From Sepioteuthis lessoniana (Eukaryota; Mollusca; Cephalopoda; Myopsida; Loliginidae): a stretch of DNA of 64,000 bases. Of the stretch, positions 1 through 10,329 are shown one piece after another. The stretch is from positions 25,215,792 through 25,279,791 of the forward strand of contig OY757904.1 of NCBI GenBank assembly GCA_963585895.1, read 5' to 3'. Below the pieces are notes generated by a model. It was given only the letters and a program-made list of their open reading frames with translations. It searched no databases and had not been told where the DNA came from. The position numbers were made by a program, and so were the translations under genes. Positions within the stretch are counted from its first letter, which is position 1. Each line of letters starts with the position of its first letter.

Positions 1-27
1 AAAGTGCAACACATCTGTAAACTAATG

Positions 28-31
<4 letters not shown>

Positions 32-81
<50 letters not shown>
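32..81. repeat. (AC)n-(AT)n microsatellite
   Basis: Uninterrupted AC dinucleotides run directly into AT dinucleotides. Open frames across it are repeat translations, not genes. Confidence 0.97.
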
Positions 82-202
82 AGTTTTTGTGTACTTTGAG
101 ATGCTTTGTATTTAGAACATGTTTTGCATTATTCAGTTTATTATTTACATTCGCACATTTTATTTACTACTTCAGGATACAGATGTTTATAAATGATACA
201 CA

Positions 203-345
203 TCCACACACAAGTACTTGTGTGCACACACACACACGCACACACACACACACATATATATATGTATATATAGAGAGAGAGAGTTAGAGAGAGACAGATA
301 GACAGACAGACAGAGACAGAGAGAGTGAGACAGAGAGAGTGATAC
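203..345. repeat. Compound (CA)n-(TA)n-(GA)n/(GACA)n microsatellite
   Basis: CA repeats pass into a short TA run and then a purine-rich GA/GACA tract. The change of repeat unit is typical of compound microsatellites. Confidence 0.93.
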
Positions 346-660
346 GATAACTGTTTATGAGAAAAGTTATGGCATGAAAAATTGCCCGATTCTATTATGG
401 CGGAGCAGATAATAATAAAAATAACCTTTGAATAGTAGAATAAGGAACACTGTCAATCTGCTCATATAAGTTACCTGTGATTTACACAATGTTCAGAAAG
501 ATCGCTAGGAAGTAGCTAATTAAGCTTCTTTATATCGTGAGGTATTCTCAAGGCGCACGTTTGTACAGATCCTTTGCGTCTCTTTGTTAAAGCAATATTC
601 TTTTTACTTCTAATGCTTTGTTTTGGTGTGACACTATGAGTTGGATATATGCACATACAT

Positions 661-816
661 GTATATACACGTGTGTGTGTGTGTGTGTGTGTGTGTACGC
701 ACCCAAACATGTGTGCGTGTGTGTGTGTGTGTATATGTATACGCGCCCACGCACATGCGTGTGCACACACACACGCAAACCTACACACACACACATATAC
801 ACACATATATATATGA
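661..816. repeat. Compound (TG)n/(CA)n microsatellite with imperfect inverted halves
   Basis: A TG-rich half is followed by a CA-rich half and a short TA run, so the two halves are roughly reverse complements. Four overlapping frames on both strands arise only from this repeat and are rejected as genes. Confidence 0.93.
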
Positions 817-2930
817 CAAGATGAGTTAGATTCAGTTTGGGTATCAAATTTCAAATGTTAGGAAAACCCATTAACTAGATTAAGGAATTCTAGATAAGAA
901 AATGTTTATACATATGACCTCGGGTGTGGGTAAGTGTTAAGTACTTGTCGGGTACTGGTAAAAAAACTTAAAAGGGTCTGAATTTAATCCCAGTATCGGA
1001 GACGGCCAGGCTAGAAAATATTTTTATGTCCATTTTTTTTAAGAGAGAAATGGCCCCACCTAAAAAAATGTTTTGGATTTATTTGTGGGAGTCCACTAGC
1101 CGGAAATAATAATGAAACATTCTGTATATATACAGGTGCGTTTTGAAACAACGAACAGCAACATTACCAACCGGACCCAGTTAGTTAAGATAATCTTTTG
1201 CCATCCGAAACTCAAACTAGAACAAATTATCCACAAAGTTTTACACGCTCTCCATCCTCCCTTGGCGTTTTAACCACAAAGTTGTTGTGTTTTTGTTCTT
1301 TTCCCTATGAACCTGCCTCTCGCTCGATCCGGCCACACATAATTTCTCGACTTGGAGTTAGTAACTTATACAACGAGCTGCAGATGTGGGTATTCTCACA
1401 TTGGTAAAACCACCCTTTTGTGTGGGTGACAGCGAGCCACCTCTAGATCAACTCAAATGACTCGGTGTTAACGAAATTTACATGACGAGGATCATATGTT
1501 CACCATGAAATCAGTATATTCATTCACCGTTTATTGCATTTATTTCAGCTGACATTTCATTTTTGCAATACTTTTTCTTAGGAAGCTTTTTCAGAAAATC
1601 CTAAAAGATTTCTTAAAACTCATTAATCCACGACTTAAAAATACAACCGATTCTTGGGATGTCCAGGGCAATTGATTGATAAATATACACAAGGAATGTA
1701 TCCAGCACGTCATGAAGTCGATGGCCCATCACGTAGCTGCCGTTATTTAGCAAAAGGGAGCAGTTTCCGTTTAAATGTCGGTCTTGTTTAGATTTGGCTG
1801 ACTCAAAAAGTTGTTGTTCAGAATATGACACAAAGCTACATCTGTTGGTAAAACTTTTATTCTAGAGATCTAGTGATTTTCAAATACGTCATCATTCCCT
1901 TTACTTCAAGATCTGGTAGTATTTGTTACAGTCACATCTAAATAAATTGATCTGTTTAAAAATTATTCTACTTTATAGGACTAAGATCAAGAAATATCTT
2001 AAGAAACAACTCCACAGAAATGTGAATATGTTTCCTTAACCAGTTGGTATAAATAAAAGCAAGTGACGTTGACATGCCTCTAAAAACAAAGTCCGTAAAT
2101 ATTATTTAAACAATGAAATTTTACTGCTACATCCAGCTTTATTTACTCATAATTATTTTTCATTTTATTTTTAAAAAGTAATTTTTCCAAATGATAATGA
2201 AATATGTATTTCTTTCGGCACAATTATGTTTACACTAATTGAAATTAGATGGTTTTATATACGAGTAAAAAGTAATGTATTCATAGAATGAATTTATCAT
2301 TTGCTCAATGAAAGAAATTGGAAATATTTCCCATTGATATTCATCGGAAATTCAAAATCTGTTATTCCAAATTTCATTATTATTTTAAAAAGATTTCTGC
2401 TGGAGAAACGTTTGGAGAAAATCCGAATATTATTGCAAATCTGTTCGAGGTGAACTGGCGCCACATTTTGTTTTCACTAATGATTTCAGACTGATTTTTT
2501 TTCCCCCCAAAGGTAAACATTTTTCTTGGATGCGTAAAAAATCTGTGTGAATAAGGAATAAATTAAACAATGATGTATGACTTTCAATAGGAATTATTTT
2601 GTATTTATAGCATAGTAATAGCAATAATGCCGGTCATATTTTCTAAACATCTGACAGAACTAAATCTAAAATATTATTATTATCAATTGTCGTGTATAAT
2701 CGATGTTTGGTGGGGACTTGTCTTGAAATTAGAACTTTTAATCAGCTAAATATCTTGTATCGTGTCTTAGTCAACATCTATCTCATTTAAAAATGAATAA
2801 ATTCAATATTATTGGAAAAATTCATAGTAAACGATTGTATTTATACCATTACTAATGAACCGTTAATAGAAAATGTATTAAATGCTGATGAGCAAGAATT
2901 TTTAAAGAACATAAAATACAGGACATACAT
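817..2930. other. Unassigned AT-rich sequence
   Basis: About 2.1 kb without a recognisable gene, RNA or repeat. A slightly more GC-balanced stretch near 1140-1450 holds a 69-codon open frame with no family resemblance. Nothing here can be supported as functional. Confidence 0.6.
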
Positions 2931-2935
2931 TTTTT

Positions 2936-3305
2936 AAAATTTTTAAATAGAGGAATTCTGAACTGAATTACCAGGACCAGATAATCAAACAAGGACTGCG
3001 TTGTGCATGATATACAAAACAACAATACAGCTGTTTCGATCTTACAAGGTCTCATCAACACTGCATACCATGATATCCCCCTCAGGAGATCGAACCAGCG
3101 ACCGCAGAACCGAGATTTTACTGATGAGTTACTGCTCAACATCACAACAAAGTGATCCCAAATGAACAAGTGATGGCAAATGCGCAGCCAATAAACCTGA
3201 TGTATCTAGTAGTTCCATCCGTCCTCTCACGGAAGACACGGTCATCTCCAGGGGTACGGTTTCCAAAAGGATTTGAGATATGCTACCGCGTATTCATAAT
3301 CTCAT
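2936..3305 (-). repeat. tRNA-promoter SINE-like repeat carrying a hammerhead-type ribozyme (HHR-SINE 1)
   Basis: On the minus strand a tRNA-like module comes first. It has an A-box-like site at 3132-3142 (9 of 11 to TRGYNNARNNG) and a B-box-like site at 3087-3095 (8 of 9 to GWTCRANNC). A hammerhead-shaped fold at 3006-3072 follows, then a 3' segment running to about 2936. Parts of the 3' segment recur at 3375-3440, so it belongs to a repeat family. The outer limits are approximate and no target-site duplication was found. The known precedent for a pol III promoter joined to a hammerhead in one short repeat is the schistosome SM-alpha family. Confidence 0.6.
3006..3072 (-). ncRNA. Hammerhead-like ribozyme fold, type I layout, one core substitution
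   Basis: Minus-strand RNA. Stem I pairs CAUGGUAUGC with GUAUAUCAUG (10 pairs, two of them G-U) around an inner loop. The core reads UUGAUGA instead of CUGANGA (position 3 C to U). Stem II is GACCU/AGAUC around UGUA with one C-A mismatch. GAAA follows directly. Stem III is the short ACA/UGU, leaving A17 before the predicted cleavage point. Loss of the C3-G8 pair would be expected to weaken catalysis. The fold is seen in the sequence; activity is not shown. Confidence 0.55.
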
Positions 3306-3374
3306 GGGAAATGAAACATAAATTTTTCAATTTTTTTTTAATTTTTAAATATATTATATTATATTATATATATA

Positions 3375-3460
3375 TCATTTTTAAATAGATGAATTATGTT
3401 AACAATTGAATTACCATGACGAGAAAATCCAGGAAGCACTTTATAATATACTAAATAATT
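3375..3460 (-). repeat. Partial second copy of the HHR-SINE 1 3' segment
   Basis: The stretch resembles 2936-2995 in order and spacing: an A/T run, 'aaatagatgaatt', 'gaattacca', then a diverged continuation. It lacks the ribozyme and the tRNA-like part. The spacing of about 440 bp from the first copy could reflect a tandem insertion or a broken dimer. Confidence 0.45.
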
Positions 3461-3685
3461 TTTCAGCTTGGACACTGAAAGAAAGAACGATACTGCAGCA
3501 TATATAATGTTGTGTATCTAAAATATAAACGGAAAATTCATTAAACTTTCAAAACTTTAATTGATAACCCCACGTCCCACTAAAGGTAAGAAAAATAAAC
3601 TAACAATCAACAAAAACAGAATGCTAAACAGAACTGAATTTTATAAACGTGAAAATATATATATCAGTATTCAAAGTTCAGTATT

Positions 3686-3688
<3 letters not shown>

Positions 3689-3760
<72 letters not shown>
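3689..3760. repeat. (TA)n microsatellite, mariner insertion target
   Basis: A pure TA run of about 70 bp adjoins the left inverted repeat of the mariner element; TA repeats resume on its right side. Insertion at TA is the rule for Tc1/mariner elements. Confidence 0.95.
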
Positions 3761-3763
<3 letters not shown>

Positions 3764-3801
3764 TGGAAAGATAAAATTGTTGTCCTAAAGAAAACAACAC
3801 C
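3761..3801. repeat. Mariner left terminal inverted repeat
   Basis: It matches the reverse complement of 4376-4415 with a few substitutions and a one-base offset. It lies beside a TA run. Confidence 0.85.
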
Positions 3802-3871
3802 ACAGCTTTATTTTAAAACTTTTATTGAAAAAATCAATTCAGGGAACTTGATTATGTAGTAGAGCTGACAT

Positions 3872-4320
3872 CTATTTAATGTAGCCACATTCAGCCTCAA
3901 TCACCGCCTCGATACGGATCCGGAACTGGGAACATGCTTTTTCCACAAGCGCCGGCGGGAGCTCGGCGAATACTCGGGGGATGGCGGCGATCAGGCTGGC
4001 TTTGGTGTTGTGGGAGGTCATATTGGTGATGTTCTCGACGTATGACCAAACGAAGTAATGGGAGGAGGGGGCCGTGAGAGAAGGGTACAAAGTCGTATCA
4101 CTCCTTCTAAAGCCAATCCTGGGTCTCTTTGGACTTGTGGGCCGGCGCCGAATACTGCTGCCACACCCAGGGTCTGCTACCGTCCACCTGATTGTACCAG
4201 GGGATCATCACACTCTTCAGCACATCCAGGTACACTTTGATGTTCACTTTCTAGCCGACTTCGAAGATGTGAAGTGGCATGATGTTGCCCTCACTTGAAA
4301 CCACACCAAAGACCAAAAGC
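3872..4320 (-). pseudogene. Mariner transposase, C-terminal half, catalytically dead
   Basis: Decayed remnant of a Tc1/mariner-type cut-and-paste transposase. Read on the minus strand it shows, in order, a segment like FGVVSSEGNIMPLHIFEVG, then KVNIKVYLDVLKSVMIPWYN, then QQYSAPAHKSKET, then FVWSYVENITNMTSHNTKAS and the end IRIEAVIEAECGYIK. In this family the second catalytic aspartate lies in QQDSAPAH; here it is tyrosine. The motif carrying the third acidic residue, expected between APSS and YFVWSY, is missing by a short deletion. Stop codons and at least one frame change interrupt the upstream part, and the N-terminal DNA-binding domain is absent. No functional protein is expected. Confidence 0.85.
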
Positions 4321-4375
4321 GTAGCCGAAAACTGTTTTCATCACCCTGGGCACGTCCCTGGCATTCTTGGAATCA

Positions 4376-4415
4376 TGTTGTCTTTTCTAGGGTGACAATT
4401 TTATCGTTCCACCCT
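4376..4415. repeat. Mariner right terminal inverted repeat
   Basis: Reverse-complement partner of the left repeat. It is followed by TA repeats. Confidence 0.85.
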
Positions 4416-4425
4416 ATATATATAT

Positions 4426-4495
<70 letters not shown>
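4413..4495. repeat. (TA)n-(TG)n microsatellite
   Basis: TA dinucleotides with a small interruption lead into TG dinucleotides. It is probably the right half of the microsatellite split by the mariner insertion. Confidence 0.94.
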
Positions 4496-4497
<2 letters not shown>

Positions 4498-5030
4498 TTA
4501 AATATATATTTCTAAATAATTATTCCCATTCGAAAGAATTTTGGGGAAATATTTTTAAAATGAATTACACCGAAAACGTCAATATTTAGGTAAATGAAAT
4601 AAACACAATTTCAAACGTCACGACATAGAATAACCCTAGGCAGGTTGACATGTGGTTAAGATTAAATAATCACTTACAACTATTTAATATGAATAATAAT
4701 GATATCATTATTATACCTGGACTTTTTTAATGTAATATGTGATTAAATGGAATGAAATCACGATGAACAATCACACTTTGTGAGTTTCTACCGTCAAATG
4801 TTTGTGATATAACGTAGATAATATTCAGGACATATTTTAGATCATTATTTCCAGATTGTGCCGAAAAAAAAAGAAGAAAGAAACACATCAAGTATCTCCA
4901 ATTAAAGCAGGTATTGTACCATAATCACAATTAACGCTATGTGCGATATGGGCATATCATGTTCATAACGATAGAACATAGGAATGTCGGAATTCGAAAA
5001 CACGTAACAACTTCTTGTTCAGGTACGAAA
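4496..5030. other. Unassigned AT-rich sequence
   Basis: No gene or recognised repeat seen. Confidence 0.6.
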
Positions 5031-5033
5031 CCT

Positions 5034-5460
5034 TTTTATTAACTGTGAGTTAAAGGTTTCCCACGTAAGGAGGAGAGGCACAATCATCTCTGCTGTGTTA
5101 TTCATTTGGCCCCCATCTCGAGCGGCCGTCCATAGGGCGCAAGTTCGCCTGGCGCCTGCGAGGTCCAAAAGTCGATCCTTCTCGTTTGGCGTCTAGTAAC
5201 CGACACTTGCGGCCCGATTAGGGCGCAAGTTCACCTCGCGTCTTCGAGCTCCAAAAGTCGAACCTCTTCGTTTGGCGTCTAGTACTCGACTCTCTTTTCA
5301 AATTCTCACACAAACCTCCGCACGCTTCCTGTGTGTAACGTCACCCGCACCCTGTCACGGCGTTTCGTCTCGGACTATTATGACATCTGTGTGACACTTC
5401 TATCCGCCCGCGCGCGCCCGCATTAACGCCTGCTTCAATGTTGCACCTAACTAACCCATG
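5034..5460. other. GC-rich block with an 86-bp tandem repeat, possible solo LTR
   Basis: This block is far richer in G, C and CpG than its surroundings. Two units at 5135-5203 and 5221-5290 share GGCGCAAGTTC, CTCCAAAAGTCGA and CGTTTGGCGTCTAGTA. On the minus strand the block ends in AATAAAAAGG, which resembles a polyadenylation signal, so a solo LTR or transposon end read leftward is possible. No terminal TG...CA pair or target duplication was established, and no coding frame is present. Confidence 0.45.
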
Positions 5461-6180
5461 TGCTGAGCCAAAAGGTTCTCAGCCAAACTAAACTCAAAGG
5501 CAAGAACCGAAATCCCTCAGCTATTCAATAACAGCATTTGTAAAACAGAGAGAAACTATTTAGATACTATGATCAAGTTTGGCAAACCAATCTTATAAAA
5601 TAAAAACATTTTGATAAGAAATTTAAAATAGTAGTTGAGCATTGCAGTATCTTGTTAAAAAATATTAGCGTTTATGTTTTTTTTTCTTTTCATAATTTTG
5701 TTTATCTACATGGATGATATTTGGACAATTAATGAGCAAAGGATTGTACATGAAGCAAATCTTAATTTGTCACACTGGTTAATTCTCAGCTGGCGACATT
5801 GGCAAAATAACTCCTTGTTACGGCATAAAAGACCATTATCTACACAAGTGTTGCGTCAATGAATCTTCTTTCTCGAACAGCTTTCTGTCTTTGGTTTTTT
5901 TTTCTTATATAACTCTGCAAGGTAGCGTTTTTTTTTTCTATTCATGTGTTAAAATTCGGTGGGGAGAAAATTTGGTAAAAAGATATCTCAAAATATAAAA
6001 TTTAAACAGAAATAAATTTTAAGCTTAGACCCATAATTATTCTATATTTTCCGTGAAAACATTGATAGTTAAAATAGGATTATTACCGATGTATATATAT
6101 ATATATCTATATATATATATAGTCGAAACATGTATATAGATCCGAGGATGGACTTTTATGTGTACGAATGTATTTTAGGG
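5461..6180. other. Unassigned AT-rich sequence with a short (TA)n run
   Basis: Poly-T stretches and a TA run near 6091-6120. The 62-codon frame at 5674-5862 has no recognisable similarity and is not called. Confidence 0.6.
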
Positions 6181-6182
6181 AA

Positions 6183-6404
6183 AGTCTCATCGTAGTGTCG
6201 TGGTTAACGTACTTGAGTGCATCATGAAAATACATGAGTTCGAACTCAAGCCACATAATTATTACATTCAGTTTTAGACTAATGCCCTTCCCAAAGTTAC
6301 AAATATCCTTATCCAACAGCGATGAGTTACATTGTACCATTATTGTTATTTTACATGAATGAGTTTTGCACCAAATAACCTATGAAGGTTGATATGCCAT
6401 TAAA
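6183..6404 (+). mobile_element. tRNA-derived SINE, family A, diverged
   Basis: The head has a degenerate tRNA-like promoter ('cgtggttaacg' and 'gagttcgaactc'). The body holds 'ttacattcagtttta' and 'ccttatccaacagc', and the tail 'aataacctatgaaggttgatatgccatt' (written here in shorter pieces: 'aataacctatg', 'aaggttgatatgcc'). This head-body-tail order recurs at 11405, 17045, 20481, 31380, 38870 and 59550. A CA microsatellite begins at the 3' end. Confidence 0.75.
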
Positions 6405-6530
6405 CACACACACACACACACACACATAGACACACACATAAACAGACACATAAACACACACACATAGACGTAGAAATAACGATTGATTAGTTTTGCTATA
6501 TTTGTAAAAAGTCCACAATAAAATTGATAG

Positions 6531-6570
<40 letters not shown>

Positions 6571-6575
6571 TATAT
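6405..6575. repeat. (CA)n and (CT)n microsatellites
   Basis: Two CA tracts and a CT tract flank about 70 bp of ordinary sequence. The antisense frame across them is a repeat translation. Confidence 0.9.
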
Positions 6576-6589
6576 ATATCTAAAAATTG

Positions 6590-7219
6590 TTGTTGTCCAA
6601 AGAAATGATAAAAATTCATTTTAAAATAAAAAGGTCCACAAGCAGATTTGTATTGTTTTTATTTATTTATTTCGTTCTTACATATGTGTTATATATGTGA
6701 TGTTTCTAGCTTGGTGCTTTCGTCAGAGAACATATGTTGCACAAAGTCTTGTTAATGGGGTACACAATGAGACTTGAACTTACTAATGTTTCCCGTTTGA
6801 ATGACCTTTGGTTGGTCAGGTTTTATATAGTGGTTATTCCCCCTTTTTCATAAAGCGGGTTTACTTTGATCTGCTTTACCCTTCTTTAATATTTGATATG
6901 TTTATAGTTGTGTGTGCGTGTGCACTGGCGTTGGAGTGGTTTCGGGTTTCACTAAAGGTTTTTTTTTTTAAATCTGTGTGTGTATGAGTGTGTGTCTTGG
7001 GGAATTTGGGGAGGCTGTGTGTTTTTAAATTGACTGTTTGTTCTTTCTATTTTTCTTGTATATGTATACGTATGTCTGTGTATTTATGTGTGCATGTTTC
7101 AGGTTGAATCTTTCGTCTGAAAACATGTCTGGCATAAAGTCCAGTTAATGGATATTCAATGAGGTTGTGATTTATTAGTGTTTGTAATTTAAAAGGTTTT
7201 TAGTTATTTATGTTTTTTG

Positions 7220-7306
<87 letters not shown>

Positions 7307-7342
7307 ATAAACGTTCGAGTGTGTATACGATTCCTCTTTTAT
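6590..7342 (-). mobile_element. Penelope-like element, 3' non-coding region
   Basis: Downstream, in minus-strand sense, of the Penelope-like coding remnant. It contains two related segments about 390 bp apart, at 6711-6800 and 7100-7190. Both have 'ctttcgtc', 'aaagtc', 'ttaatgg' and 'caatgag' in the same order. A (TA)n-(TG)n tract sits between them and the stop codon. Duplicated terminal sequences are usual in Penelope-like elements. The outer limit near 6590 is approximate. Confidence 0.55.
7222..7304. repeat. (TA)n-(TG)n microsatellite
   Basis: Compound dinucleotide repeat inside the 3' region of the Penelope-like element. Confidence 0.95.
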
Positions 7343-8560
7343 CTAATTAGGTTTAAATTTATCAATAGAATTTATTTTCTTTATTTGAAATAACGTGTAG
7401 TCGTTGGTTTGATAAATTGGCATAATTTTAAATTTACCGCAGCTACATTGGTATAGGTGTTTCAAAACATTTAATTTTCTGTGATCTATTTTGATATTAC
7501 TCTTGTGTAGTACTGTCCTCGTATTAAGCGCCAGTGCTGACCCTATGTATATTTCTTTGCATTCGCTACATTCAATTATGTAGACTACGTTTTTGCGTTG
7601 CAGCTGAGGTTTTTTTTAATTTCTTTTGAATTTGGTTTCAGGGTTTTTAATGGTATAGGAATTACCTTCTATAATTATACGACATATTTTGCATGGCTTA
7701 TTTTTGCATTTGGTAACCTTAGTGTTGTATTGTATCCGAATATAGAAGCGGTGAGTATTCTTTTCAGATTGTGAGGTTGTCTCTGACTTTTAATTATTTT
7801 TATTTTGTCTAGTATTTCTTTGATTTTGTCCTTGTTTTCAATTTCTTCCAGATTTTTCATTATTTCTGTGAATAGTTCTGGATTATTTTTGTCGTACGTG
7901 CGACGTATGCTAGGGTTTTTTCGTTGTTGTATTTTATCGGGTTCCATAATTCTCTTTGGGGTATTTTTTCTGCTAATTCCAGCTCTTTATTTATTAGTGT
8001 TGTTGGATATCCTCTCTGGAGTAGTGTTGTGTTTTGTTCTTTGAGGCGTGCTTTTTAGGTTTTTTTTTCGGTAATTATTGTGTGTATTCGACGTGCTAGT
8101 GTGTAAGGGATGGGTTTTATACAGTTTTGGGGTGGTGGTTTCTTAAGTGGATGTATTGTTGGGTGTCTGCTGGTTTGTGGAAGATATCTGTAATGATGTG
8201 GCCATTTATGTTTTTTATAAGGATGTCTGAAAATGAAAAATTTTTAAAGCTGTGTTCCATAGTAAATTTTATTGTGGTGTAGATTTTGTAGTAGGTCGTG
8301 CAATTTGTTGATGTCTCCTCATGAGTATTTCCAGAATATGAAGCAATCATCCAAACATCTTTTCCATAATTTGGTAAAATCTCCTTTTATATAGTTGCCG
8401 TATTTTTTTACCTATTATTTCTTATAGGTTTTTTTTCTAAATACGCTAGTGTTGGGGTAGCGTGTATTGGCGCCATTTAATTCCCATAGCTGTTCCTAGT
8501 GTCTGGATGTAGTTAATGTTTTTGAATTGGAAGGGGTTATTGTTTGAGTAAAATAACTAA
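7343..8560 (-). pseudogene. Penelope-like retroelement: RT C-terminus plus GIY-YIG endonuclease
   Basis: Remnant of a Penelope-like polyprotein, which joins a reverse transcriptase to a GIY-YIG nuclease and copies RNA into DNA at a cut site. On the minus strand, from the truncated upstream end, one sees NNPFQFKNINYIQTLGTAMG, then near 8345-8360 WKRCLDDCFIFW (the catalytic YLDD box with Tyr to Cys). Then come FSDILIKNINGHIITDIF and HKPADTQQYIHLRNHHPKT, NNPELFTEIMKNLEEIENK, KIIKSQRQPHNLKRILT and finally NVVYIIECSECKEIYIGSA with LNTR (7520-7600). The last is the GIY-YIG core with its conserved arginine. A stop codon at 7343-7345 closes the frame. Several frameshifts split it and the N-terminal half is missing, so it is non-functional. 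Confidence 0.9.
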
Positions 8561-8561
8561 C

Positions 8562-9480
8562 TTTACACCAGCGTTAACTGGTGGTTTTCTACTGGAGTCA
8601 CCTCAAGTCTCCAAAACTCTTCTTTGTATTTTGGTCGATCTATACAATACAGTAATTTGGATGGTCACTACTTGGACTCTTATTTCCATGTCCTCCAGCC
8701 CTTTACCAATTCTTTGGTGAGTGCACCGAGTGCGCTAATTATAATTGGTGTCACCGTAACTTTCATGTTCCATAATTTTTAAAGTTCTCTCTCCAAGTCT
8801 AAGTACTTATCTCTCTTTTTCCTTTCCTTCAGTTTTACTCCGTGGACAGGCGGAAAGGAAATGTGTACTAATTGTCTTTTTTTCTTATTTTCGTTGACTA
8901 TCAAAAAGTCTGCTCATCTTGCCGAAATTACATGATCCTTTTGTATCTGAAAATCCCAGAGTTTTGTCCGTCATTTTCTAGGTTTAATTCTGGGTAGAGC
9001 ATATTGCATTTATTTCTATGGTGAAATTAAAATTTTTTTGAAAAATCCTCAATGGATCACCTTGCTCACGCATTCGTGTCTAGTCTTATACTCTCTCTGC
9101 GCTAATTACTGCATTCGCTTATTATGTGATTGATCGCTTCATCTACATAACCACATTGTCTACGTCTACTATTTTCGATGCGTCTTATGAATTCTTGCTT
9201 TGATATAATCCTTATGCTGTTATTTTTCATTCAATTTTAGGCGGGACAGCAAAGTCCACAACTCAGCTATTTCTCTTTTTGCTTTTGTTGACTATCACAT
9301 GCACGTCAAGTTATTTTTTAATAATTTGTTTGACTTTTCGATTTCTGCCTAATTTTCCCCCTAGTTTTGGTTTTAGAGGGATGGTAATTCAGGCACAAGT
9401 TCCATCATAATTTTACTTATCAATTCTACATTTATTTCGTCTTCATCACCAAACGTTTGTTTTGTACTGCTGGAGTCTTT
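8562..9480 (-). pseudogene. R4/Dong-like LINE, 3' fragment with restriction-like endonuclease remnant
   Basis: Minus-strand C-terminal part of a non-LTR retrotransposon. Recognisable pieces are ISARWADFLIVNENK (degenerate form of the RLE 'ISARRPD...' core) and KVTPIIISALGALTKELVKG followed by an RVLET-like end. The 3' terminus 'aacgctggtgtaaa' is shared with the plus-strand copy ending near 10668, which supports a real element end. Frameshifts are frequent. It abuts the truncated end of the Penelope-like element. The upstream limit is uncertain. Confidence 0.75.
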
Positions 9481-9489
9481 GACCTTTCG

Positions 9490-10320
9490 TTCATTAGAAT
9501 TATGTTCTATAATTGGGTACATGCTTTCCAATATTAAGTGTTTCGCTTTGGGTCCAGGAATCTATTTCATATTTTTGTGAATCTTCACTATTTATTTTTT
9601 GGCTTTCATTTATTCACGATATATTTCTCGGATCTGAAAATCAGAAAACCCACCTTTCCTTTATACCATTCTCGTTTAGTCAGCATGTCTTTGTCTTGTT
9701 GAATTAAATCTTACAGAATTTACCCTAATATCTATAATTCTTTTTTGTGCTCTCTTTGGGTTTGATTGCTCATAAAATAACAGTGAAATACATCTATGTT
9801 TTTTCTCAAGTCTATTTTCGTTTTTAGTTAAATGAGTTTTATTCATTTATTATCTATTTCTTGAATTAATTTATTTATTCATATTCTATTTCTACTTTAT
9901 TTATAGAAATAGAACCATTTTTTGTTCCGTGAAATTAAAACAGGCAGCATTCAATGTACGTCGACGACTTCCCCATGTCAGATATCAAAGGGGCATCTGC
10001 TTATCAGGACACTCACATCTGAAATATGAGTCTCACATTACTTTGGATTTGGATATGTCATCCAGCAGATCCAAAAAATACGCAGAAAAGTATACACCGA
10101 CGTTAAAGAAGGATCCTGAAAACAGAGAAGCAACACAAACAAAAACTATCGAACAATTAGGAATAAGAATACAGCAAAACACTTTCTAGTAACATTTGGA
10201 ACCACAAAATATCAAACAAATACTCAGCAGACTTAACATTAGCTTAAAACTTTGTAATTTATAGCCAACAAGAAATGCGAGTGATAATCACTTAAACAGA
10301 ATAAAACCAAGTCAGAGTAA
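9490..10320. other. Unassigned AT-rich sequence with an 86-codon open frame
   Basis: The plus-strand frame at 9929-10189 encodes a basic, charged peptide (containing SSRSKKYAEKYTPTLKKDPE). It lies just upstream of a LINE fragment and could be part of its 5' region, but I recognise no domain. It is left unclassified. Confidence 0.4.
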
Positions 10321-10329
10321 AAAGAATGT

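Larger units (their letters stand above)
3761..4415 (-). mobile_element. Internally deleted mariner-like element with terminal inverted repeats
   Basis: Both ends carry a matching inverted repeat of about 40 bp. The left end begins TGGTGGAAAGATAAAATTGT; the complement of the right end begins TAGGGTGGAACGATAAAATT; both then run to an ACAACA motif. The element lies inside a TA microsatellite, giving TA on both flanks. Its length of about 655 bp is roughly half that of a full mariner. What remains is the C-terminal half of a transposase on the minus strand plus short terminal regions. This is a deletion derivative that could move only with a transposase supplied elsewhere. Confidence 0.88.

Noticed and set aside
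3121..3145. CTGATGAG on the plus strand next to HHR-SINE 1
   Set aside because: It is the complement of the tRNA-like segment. A short GTT/AAC stem follows, but then ATCA and not GAAA.
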